56,700 nucleotides of DNA from an uncultured Roseburia sp. (lineage in GTDB: Bacteria; Bacillota; Clostridia; Lachnospirales; Lachnospiraceae), in contig CAKQXQ010000014.1 in assembly GCA_934292805.1 (NCBI GenBank), positions 1 to 56,700 on the forward strand, in the 5' to 3' direction. A model generated the notes under the pieces. The model was not told the origin of the DNA. It made no database searches and saw only the letters and a list, made by a program, of their open reading frames with translations. Made by a program: the position numbers and the translations under genes. Below, piece after piece: positions 51,539 to 56,700 of this stretch (its first letter is position 1; every line of letters starts with the position of its first letter).

Positions 51539-52477
51539 CTAAACCCTCTCAAATACTCTCAGTTTCGCACTTTTGGATCTTGAATTCACAGAAAGCTCTT
51601 CTTCTGAAGGAAGAATCGGTTTTCTTGTGATCACTTTTCCTTTTGATTTCTTTCCACATACACACACCGGGAAATCACTCGGACAGGTACATGGATTTTC
51701 ATTTCTCTTAAAATTGCTTTTGACAATGCGGTCTTCTAACGAATGGAATGTAATGATACAAATTCTTCCACCCGGATTCAAAAGATCGATCATGTCATCT
51801 AAGTTATTCTGTAAAACTTCTAATTCTTTGTTCAATTCAATACGGATCGCCTGGAATGTACGCTTTGCAGGATGTCCTCCTGTTGCCTGGACCTTCATCG
51901 GAATGGATGCCCGGATGATCTCTGTCAGTTCCCCGGTCGTCTCAATCGGCTTCTTTTTTCTTTCCTGCACGATATGCTTTGCTATATTCTTTGCAAATTT
52001 GTCTTCACCATAATCCCTGATGATATGGTACAATTCCATCTCACTGTATTCGTTTACAATATCCTTCGCTGTAAGGCTCTGTCTGTCATCCATCCGCATA
52101 TCAAGCGGTGCATTTTCATCACGATAAGTAAAGCCACGTTCCGGAGTATCTAACTGGAATGAAGAAACTCCAAGGTCAAGAACGATTCCATCCACCTTCT
52201 CAATTCCGATCCGGTGTAATTCCTCCTTCATATTGGCATAATTACTTCTTATGATCGTAATCTTGTCTCCAAATTCACTGAGTCTTTCTCCTGCAGCTGC
52301 AATCGCATCTGCATCCTGATCAATGCCGATCAGACGTCCTTTTTCGCTTAATCGCGATGCAACCTGGTAAGCATGTCCGCCCCCTCCCAGTGTTCCATCC
52401 ACGTAAACTCCGTCAGGCCTGATATTTAAATTTTCAATTGTCTCTTTTAATAATACTGAATAATGGTTAAATTCCAT
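51539..52477 (-). CDS. rsmH: 16S rRNA (cytosine1402-N4)-methyltransferase RsmH
   Basis: The 312-residue SAM-dependent enzyme methylates C1402 of 16S rRNA. Motifs are HYSVLLKETIENL at the start, VDGTLGGGGHA near residues 28-38, GIVLDLGVSSFQLD near 100 and HSLEDRIVK near 245. A Cys-rich segment CTCPSDFPVCVCGKKSKG lies near the end. ATG at 52477 follows AAGGGAAG; a GTG five codons earlier is less likely. Confidence 0.96.
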   Translation of the reverse strand: MEFNHYSVLLKETIENLNIRPDGVYVDGTLGGGGHAYQVASRLSEKGRLIGIDQDADAIAAAGERLSEFGDKITIIRSNYANMKEELHRIGIEKVDGIVLDLGVSSFQLDTPERGFTYRDENAPLDMRMDDRQSLTAKDIVNEYSEMELYHIIRDYGEDKFAKNIAKHIVQERKKKPIETTGELTEIIRASIPMKVQATGGHPAKRTFQAIRIELNKELEVLQNNLDDMIDLLNPGGRICIITFHSLEDRIVKSNFKRNENPCTCPSDFPVCVCGKKSKGKVITRKPILPSEEELSVNSRSKSAKLRVFERV

Positions 52478-52525
52478 ATCTTCCCTTTCCACCTGACTCT
52501 CCGGTATATTTATTCTTCCAGATGA

Positions 52526-52960
52526 TCAAATGCTGAATCCTAAATCTGCCATATGTTCAGCGATCTCATCCATCTCATCTTCATCGTACGTATTTTCCTG
52601 CCATCTCTCTTTGTCCCAGATCTCCACACGACTTAAGACTCCGACCAGAACAACATCTTTTGTAAGGCCTGCATATTCTCTTAACACAGGCGGAAGCTGG
52701 ATTCTTCCCTGCTTGTCCAGTTCACATGCTGCTGCACCTGCAAAGAAAAAACGGGAGAATTTTCTTGCATCTTTCGAGGTCATGGAAATGTTGCGGAATT
52801 TTTCTTCGATATTGTGCCATTCTTCTTTTGTATACACAAATAAGCATCCATCCAGTCCCTTTGTAACAACAAATTCATCGCCAAGCTGTTCTCTGAATTT
52901 GGCTGGAACTATCAGTCTGCCCTTTGGATCTACTGTGTGGTTGTATTCTCCCATAAACAT
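52526..52960 (-). CDS. mraZ: Transcriptional regulator MraZ
   Basis: The 144-residue protein has two AbrB-like MraZ repeats; the first contains TVDPKGRLIVPAKFREQLG near residues 10-28 and the second ELDKQGRIQLPPVLREYAG near 84-102. MraZ binds repeats in its own promoter and controls the dcw cluster. The ATG at 52960 follows AGGTG and gives the family length. The first gene of the cluster, with four 10-bp repeats upstream. Confidence 0.94.
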   Translation of the reverse strand: MFMGEYNHTVDPKGRLIVPAKFREQLGDEFVVTKGLDGCLFVYTKEEWHNIEEKFRNISMTSKDARKFSRFFFAGAAACELDKQGRIQLPPVLREYAGLTKDVVLVGVLSRVEIWDKERWQENTYDEDEMDEIAEHMADLGFSI

Positions 52961-53020
52961 GACACAATCACCTGCCTTTGTGTGGCATCCGGTTTTTTCT
53001 TCCGCTTTTTGTGGCATTTA

Positions 53021-53060
53021 CTCACCACTTTACACCATTTCGCACCACTTTCCACCACTC
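53021..53060 (-). promoter_or_regulatory. MraZ-binding repeats upstream of mraZ
   Basis: Four in-register 10-bp units occur back to back: on the minus strand GAGTGGTGGA, AAGTGGTGCG, AAATGGTGTA and AAGTGGTGAG. All share TGGTG. They begin about 9 bp after the -10 element and cover the transcription start. MraZ operators elsewhere are also direct GTGG-type repeats at about one helical turn. Confidence 0.82.
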
Positions 53061-53068
53061 TTAATAAT

Positions 53069-53097
53069 ATAGTAGACTATTCTTAAGAAAAAATCAA
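53069..53097 (-). promoter_or_regulatory. dcw cluster (mraZ) promoter
   Basis: Minus-strand -35 TTGATT (53092-53097), a 17-bp spacer and -10 TACTAT (53069-53074). Confidence 0.78.
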
Positions 53098-53107
53098 TAA
53101 ATTTCCA

Positions 53108-53137
53108 CAAAAAAAGCCGGCAGAATTATCTGCCGGC
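53108..53137 (-). terminator. Terminator of the Spo0E-like gene
   Basis: A perfect 9-bp stem GCCGGCAGA/TCTGCCGGC (53116-53124 with 53129-53137) with loop ATTA is followed on the minus strand by TTTTTTTG. It separates the upstream genes from the dcw promoter. Confidence 0.9.
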
Positions 53138-53151
53138 AAATTGCTGCCATT

Positions 53152-53313
53152 TTACTGTTCTTTTTTCTTAAGATCCATATATTCATTAATTAACTGATCC
53201 AGCTCTTTACTCTTCGGATAGTAATCCTCAAATTCACGATGTTGTAAATAAGCTTCTTCCAATTCTGTGCGTTTCTTATGAATCTCTTGTTCCAGCTCGC
53301 TTAACGTTCTCAT
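53152..53313 (-). CDS. Spo0E-like small protein (53 residues)
   Basis: A short gene encodes MRTLSELEQEIHKKRTELEE and continues to 53 residues. The C-terminal half contains PKSKELDQLINEYMDL, which matches the SxELDxLI signature of Spo0E-type aspartyl-phosphate phosphatases. Those proteins remove the phosphate from Spo0A and so delay sporulation. Length, two-helix pattern and motif fit the family. ATG follows AAGGAG at six bases and a strong terminator follows. It may share a transcript with the upstream zinc-PLC-like gene, 61 bp away. A generic coiled-coil protein is the alternative. Confidence 0.68.
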   Translation of the reverse strand: MRTLSELEQEIHKKRTELEEAYLQHREFEDYYPKSKELDQLINEYMDLKKKEQ

Positions 53314-53374
53314 ATGAATCTCCTTACTCTGTGCAGACTTCCCCTGTTATCCAATATCTGCCAGATTTGTTTTT

Positions 53375-53965
53375 TCATGAATGACGAAGCCGGAATTCCT
53401 CTCTTCTTTTTGCCAGAAGCTGTGTCATTCCATCCAGTGCTTTGTAATTCACCTCAATAATGTGGTGGATATCATCTTCCACATCATGCTTTCTGACAAG
53501 ATAATCATCATGTGCTTTCTGTATAAAGTCACAAAGTGACCCGGCATTTTTAAACTCCGTCTTCTCCGGTCTGTGGTTTTGTACCTCTCCACTTGTTATA
53601 TAGCTTCTCAGGTCTCTCTTAAGCTTTTCCTCATAAGAGCAATGATCCTTCAGACTTCCTGGATAAATCCTGTTATGCGGATAAGTAAAGTAATCTGCCA
53701 GATAATGGCTGATCTGTCCCAGATCCATATAGTATTTGCGGCTCTTTTTCTTCTCCACAAGCTTCTTCCCCTCGGAGAGTCTTTCTATGTGACGTCTGAT
53801 ATCCTGATAAGTTCCCTCCATCTCATGTCTTTTGTACACAAAAGAAGGTTTTATATCCGGAAGGATGCTTCCTATATAAAATGAAAGCTTGTGTTTTCTC
53901 AGTTCCTGATCGTCCAGATTATTTACAATATAACGTGCGAGTGAAATATGTGATTTCTTCCTCAT
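53375..53965 (-). CDS. Zinc-dependent phospholipase C-like protein
   Basis: The 196-residue protein has the histidine-rich helical pattern of the zinc-PLC/S1-P1 domain: SHISLARYIV near the start, GSILPDIKPSF near residue 32, HEMEGTYQD near 46 and ISHYLADYFTYPHN near 84. No signal peptide is visible, so it is probably cytoplasmic, unlike secreted PLCs. Substrate is unknown. ATG at 53965 follows GGAGGGAAA; the ORF upstream of it is not needed. Confidence 0.78.
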   Translation of the reverse strand: MRKKSHISLARYIVNNLDDQELRKHKLSFYIGSILPDIKPSFVYKRHEMEGTYQDIRRHIERLSEGKKLVEKKKSRKYYMDLGQISHYLADYFTYPHNRIYPGSLKDHCSYEEKLKRDLRSYITSGEVQNHRPEKTEFKNAGSLCDFIQKAHDDYLVRKHDVEDDIHHIIEVNYKALDGMTQLLAKRREEFRLRHS

Positions 53966-53996
53966 TATTTTTCCCTCCAATGCCTTTCTGTTTTTC

Positions 53997-54025
53997 ATAC
54001 TACAACGTCATAACAAAATAAACAA
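53997..54025 (-). promoter_or_regulatory. Possible promoter of the zinc-PLC-like gene
   Basis: Minus-strand TTGTTT (54020-54025), a 17-bp spacer and TAGTAT (53997-54002), about 32 bp before the start codon. Confidence 0.5.
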
Positions 54026-54099
54026 GACAATCTTTGTAAACTTTTTATGTAGATTTTATGTTTTATTTCGAAAGAAATTGAAATATATGCAAAACATCT

Positions 54100-54135
54100 G
54101 CTGACCGCCTGCTTTTACGAATGCAGGCGGTCAGC
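54100..54135 (-). terminator. Strong hairpin after the DUF1540 gene
   Basis: A perfect 13-bp GC-rich stem (54100-54112 with 54123-54135) with a 10-base loop lies 33 bp downstream of the DUF1540 stop. The T-run is weak on the minus strand (GTTTTGC) and better on the plus strand (TGTTTTTTG, seven bases after the stem), but no plus-strand gene precedes it. It is most simply the terminator of the DUF1540 gene. Confidence 0.65.
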
Positions 54136-54167
54136 GATCCTGTTTTTTGTTAAAAAACTATTTTTTC

Positions 54168-54500
54168 TTATTCATATCTGCAATTACATTCAAAGCTTGC
54201 ACATTCTGTCTCACCACATGTGCAGGCACTGCTGCCAAGGATCCCAATATGCGTTGCACGGCATTTTTCATTCTCGTTAAATCTGCAATGTGTTGCCTCA
54301 CATGCAACATCTGTCTCTTTTGATGCTTCTTTTAACGTATTGCATGCTCCTCCATTACTTCCACATTCTTTAAAGCTTCCGCAGCATGTGCCATGGCGTT
54401 CCTTTGCTTCACGTCCTTCTACCCTGATATCCCCTTTGCAGCAGCATCCATCCTGATTGTTATAAGTGCAGCCTTTTACTGAACAGTCTAAATATGCCAT
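54168..54500 (-). CDS. DUF1540 domain protein, two cysteine motifs
   Basis: The 110-residue protein has two DUF1540 units, each with a fixed spacing of cysteines: CSVKGCTYNNQDGCCCKG (about 5-22) and CEATHCRFNENEKCRATH (about 65-82). Further Cys residues occur in GTCCGSFKECGS and SACTCGETECASFECNC. The family is common in spore-forming Clostridia and may bind metal; the function is unknown. ATG at 54500 follows GGAGAG. Confidence 0.85.
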   Translation of the reverse strand: MAYLDCSVKGCTYNNQDGCCCKGDIRVEGREAKERHGTCCGSFKECGSNGGACNTLKEASKETDVACEATHCRFNENEKCRATHIGILGSSACTCGETECASFECNCRYE

Positions 54501-54596
54501 ATTCTTCTCTCCTTTTTTCATTTTTAGGCATCCGCCTTTTATCAGTATGGATCTTTTTCACAAAAATATTCTGCATCCACAAGATTCTATATTGAG

Positions 54597-54635
54597 AAAA
54601 AAAGAAAACATCTGCCATTTCTGACAAATGTTTTC
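54597..54635 (-). terminator. Terminator of thrS
   Basis: A 13-bp stem (54604-54616 with 54623-54635, two G-T pairs) is followed on the minus strand by TTTTTTTC. It lies 11 bp after the thrS stop. Confidence 0.85.
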
Positions 54636-54645
54636 TTTGAAAATA

Positions 54646-56421
54646 TTATTTTAATGCAGCCGGATTGATTCTCTTGGTTGCGATCTCATCCTTTAACATA
54701 GCAAGGAACTCTTCTTTTGGAACAGTTGTGGTAGCCTGTTCTCCATGGAGACGATAGCTTACCGTTCCGTCTTTCACTTCATTCTTACCAAGAATGATAA
54801 GATATGGTACTTTTTCTACCTGTGCGGCTCTTACACGGTAACCAAGCTTTTCTGCACGTTCATCGATCTCAACACGGATATCGTTTGCATCCAGATAATC
54901 AAGAAGTTCATGAGAATATGCATTCAACTCTTCATCTTCATTCTTAACCGGAATAATTCTTGCCTGAACCGGAGCTAACCAGAGTGGCAAGTTTCCTTTT
55001 GTTTCCTCTAAGATGTAAGCCATAAAACGGTCAAGGGAACCAAGGATCGCTCTGTGAAGTACAACTGGTGTTTTCTTTGTTCCGTCCTTGTCAATATAGG
55101 TCAGATTGAATTTTGCCGGTAAGCAGAAGTCAAGCTGGCATGTAGAAAGTGTATATTCATTTCCGATCGCAGGCTTTACATTTACGTCAAGCTTTGGTCC
55201 GTAGAATGCAGCTTCACCGATTTCTTCAGTGTAATCAATTCCAAGGTCATCCAATACTTTTCTCAAAGCATCCTCAGCTGTGTTCCACATTTCATCATCA
55301 TCATGATATTTTACCTTGTCAGCCGGATCTCTTAAAGAAAGTACACAACGGTAATCTGTAATGTTGAAATCCTTGTAAGTATCAAAGATCAGATCGACAA
55401 CCTGTGAGAACTCTGACTCGATCTGTTCCGGTGTCACGAAAATATGTGCGTCGTTCTGGCAGAAATGGCGTCCTCTCTCAATACCTTTTAATGTACCACT
55501 CGCCTCAAAACGGAAGTCATGTGCGATCTCGCCGATACGGATCGGAAGGTCTTTATAAGAGTGCATTTTGTTTGCATAGATCATCATATGATGCGGGCAG
55601 TTCATAGGACGGAGAACAAAGGATTCTCCTTCAACTTCCATTGCCGGGAACATGTTATCTTTGTAGTGATCCCAGTGACCGGATGTTTTATAAAGATTTA
55701 CTGTACCAACACAAGGTGTCATAACATGAAGATATCCAAGTTTTCTCTCTTTTGCTTTGATATAGTTCTCAAGCTCCTGCCATACTGTGTATCCCTTTGG
55801 AAGGAACATCGGAAGTCCACGTCCGACAAGATCGTCTGACATGAAAAGGTTCATCTCTTTACCGATCTTTCTGTGGTCACGGTCTTTTGCTTCCTCGAGA
55901 AGTTTTAAATGCTCCTCTAATTCTTCTGCTGTCGGGAAACAAACACCATAAATACGCTGCATTACGTGATTGTTTGCATCACCTTTCCAGTATACACCAG
56001 AGTATTTTACAAGCTTGAAGTTCTTGCATAACTTTGTATTGTCTACGTGAGGTCCACGGCAGAGATCTGTGAAATCACCCTGATCATAAACAGAGATATT
56101 TCCATCCTCCAGATCTTTGATCAGATCCATCTTATAAGGATCATCCTTGAACATCTCCATTGCTTCTGCTTTGGAAATCTCACGTCTGTAAATCTTTTTG
56201 CCTTCTTTGCAGACTTTTTTCATTTCCTTCTCGATTGCTTCAATCGCCTCGTCATTGATGATATCATCGCCAAGATCGATATCATAATAGAAGCCTTCTT
56301 TTACAACAGGTCCTACCCAGAACTTTGCCTGTGGGTATAAATGCTTAACTGCCTGTGCCATCACATGTGCGCAGGAATGATTCAGAGTATTGAGTCTCTC
56401 ATCTGCTTTAAAATCTACCAT
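54646..56421 (-). CDS. thrS: Threonyl-tRNA synthetase without N-terminal TGS domain
   Basis: The 591-residue class II enzyme begins directly at the editing domain (LNHSCAHVMAQAVKHLYP near residues 12-29) and lacks the TGS domain of about 60 residues found in most bacterial ThrRS. The catalytic core has motif 2 (RIGEIAHDFRFEASG) and zinc ligands in LRPMNCPHHMM and later His residues; motif 3 is HRAILGSLDRFMAYILEE near 475. The C-terminal anticodon-binding domain is complete. It starts with ATG after AAAGGAAAG, behind a T-box leader. Confidence 0.95.
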   Translation of the reverse strand: MVDFKADERLNTLNHSCAHVMAQAVKHLYPQAKFWVGPVVKEGFYYDIDLGDDIINDEAIEAIEKEMKKVCKEGKKIYRREISKAEAMEMFKDDPYKMDLIKDLEDGNISVYDQGDFTDLCRGPHVDNTKLCKNFKLVKYSGVYWKGDANNHVMQRIYGVCFPTAEELEEHLKLLEEAKDRDHRKIGKEMNLFMSDDLVGRGLPMFLPKGYTVWQELENYIKAKERKLGYLHVMTPCVGTVNLYKTSGHWDHYKDNMFPAMEVEGESFVLRPMNCPHHMMIYANKMHSYKDLPIRIGEIAHDFRFEASGTLKGIERGRHFCQNDAHIFVTPEQIESEFSQVVDLIFDTYKDFNITDYRCVLSLRDPADKVKYHDDDEMWNTAEDALRKVLDDLGIDYTEEIGEAAFYGPKLDVNVKPAIGNEYTLSTCQLDFCLPAKFNLTYIDKDGTKKTPVVLHRAILGSLDRFMAYILEETKGNLPLWLAPVQARIIPVKNEDEELNAYSHELLDYLDANDIRVEIDERAEKLGYRVRAAQVEKVPYLIILGKNEVKDGTVSYRLHGEQATTTVPKEEFLAMLKDEIATKRINPAALK

Positions 56422-56510
56422 TTTCTTTCTTTCCTTTCACTATATAAAAATAAGTTTCTGCAGGATGTATCTCCGATTCTTTTTCACCGCCCATTTTTGT
56501 ATCCCAGGCA

Positions 56511-56700
56511 ACAAAAAAATCCCTGATACTGCATTCCTGCAATATCAGGGACGATATGCTTATCGTGGTTCCACCCATCTTCATCTCTCTGTCTTACCAG
56601 ACATCCATCTTCTTACTGCCTGTCCATTCCAGAGAAATCTCATTCTTGATGATAACGGTATCACCGGACCGGATTGGGGTCACTCAGAGCTGGTCTTCAC
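56511..56700 (-). promoter_or_regulatory. T-box riboswitch of thrS, 5' end outside the window
   Basis: The T-box sequence TGGGTGGAACCACG (56564-56577) is followed by an intrinsic terminator with a 14-bp stem (56520-56533 with 56538-56551, GGAA loop) and a T-run, all read on the minus strand. Pairing with uncharged tRNA should open the antiterminator and allow thrS expression. A GATACCGTTATC segment at 56651-56662 contains ACC, a Thr codon, but I cannot confirm that this is the specifier because stem I is cut by the window end. Confidence 0.92.

Noticed and set aside
1..56700. CRISPR arrays, insertion sequences, prophage or known defence islands.
   Set aside because: No regularly spaced direct repeats with spacers, transposase, phage structural genes or restriction genes were found.

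Overview
This window looks like a stretch of chromosome from an anaerobic, endospore-forming, low-to-mid GC Firmicute, most likely Lachnospiraceae (class Clostridia). The support is a complete spoIIIA operon, the spoIIGA-sigE-sigG block next to ftsZ, a group-B type [FeFe] hydrogenase, MraZ, RNase Y, T-box and preQ1 leaders, and clean sigma-A promoters with 17-bp spacers. I cannot name the genus. Most genes are on the minus strand.

Layout in window order. 1-5.5 kb: start of groEL, groES with a perfect CIRCE operator, a DUF2974 hydrolase, a HAD phosphatase, the [FeFe] hydrogenase, a 41-residue hydrophobic peptide gene with its own promoter, and a membrane-anchored protein of unknown function. 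5.5-12.4 kb: a probable rluF-ligA-metA transcript, an SH3-domain protein, tRNA-Arg(CCG), and dinB behind a LexA-like site. 12.4-18.2 kb: a MarR-controlled heterodimeric ABC exporter, divergent from a DAHP synthase gene. 18.3-22.3 kb: a truncated xerD, a SpoIIM-like protein, a Nudix hydrolase, a 212-bp foldback element, and rny. 22.4-26.4 kb: recA-recX with a perfect SOS box, then prfC-trxA. 26.5-34.3 kb: spoIIIAA-AH, argS, and queT behind a preQ1-I-like riboswitch. 34.4-36.9 kb: a 532-bp inverted repeat, a DapF homologue with both catalytic cysteines replaced by serine, and a secreted nuclease lipoprotein. 37.0-41.1 kb: sigG, a beta-CASP RNase-like protein, sigE and spoIIGA. 41.2-53.1 kb: the division and cell-wall (dcw) cluster in the order mraZ-rsmH-ftsL-pbp-spoVD/ftsI-mraY-murD-ftsW-ftsQ-ftsZ, driven by a promoter followed by four in-register 10-bp MraZ-type repeats. 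53.1-56.7 kb: a 53-residue Spo0E-like protein, a zinc-PLC-like protein, a DUF1540 protein, and thrS with a T-box leader running off the window.

How the genes fit together: growth and division genes (dcw, ligA, rny) sit next to the mother-cell and forespore programme. SpoIIGA processes pro-sigma-E, sigma-E is expected to drive spoIIIA, and SpoIIIA supports sigma-G. Stress control is visible as CIRCE/HrcA at groES, LexA at recA and probably dinB, and MarR at the exporter.

Most of the window is core genome. I do not see a CRISPR array, prophage, insertion sequence or obvious defence system. The most unusual items are the 532-bp foldback at 34386-34917, the double Cys-to-Ser DapF, the xerD missing its tyrosine end, the 212-bp foldback at 20431-20642 and the small peptide gene at 4531-4656. 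All calls come from reading the sequence; no database search was run.
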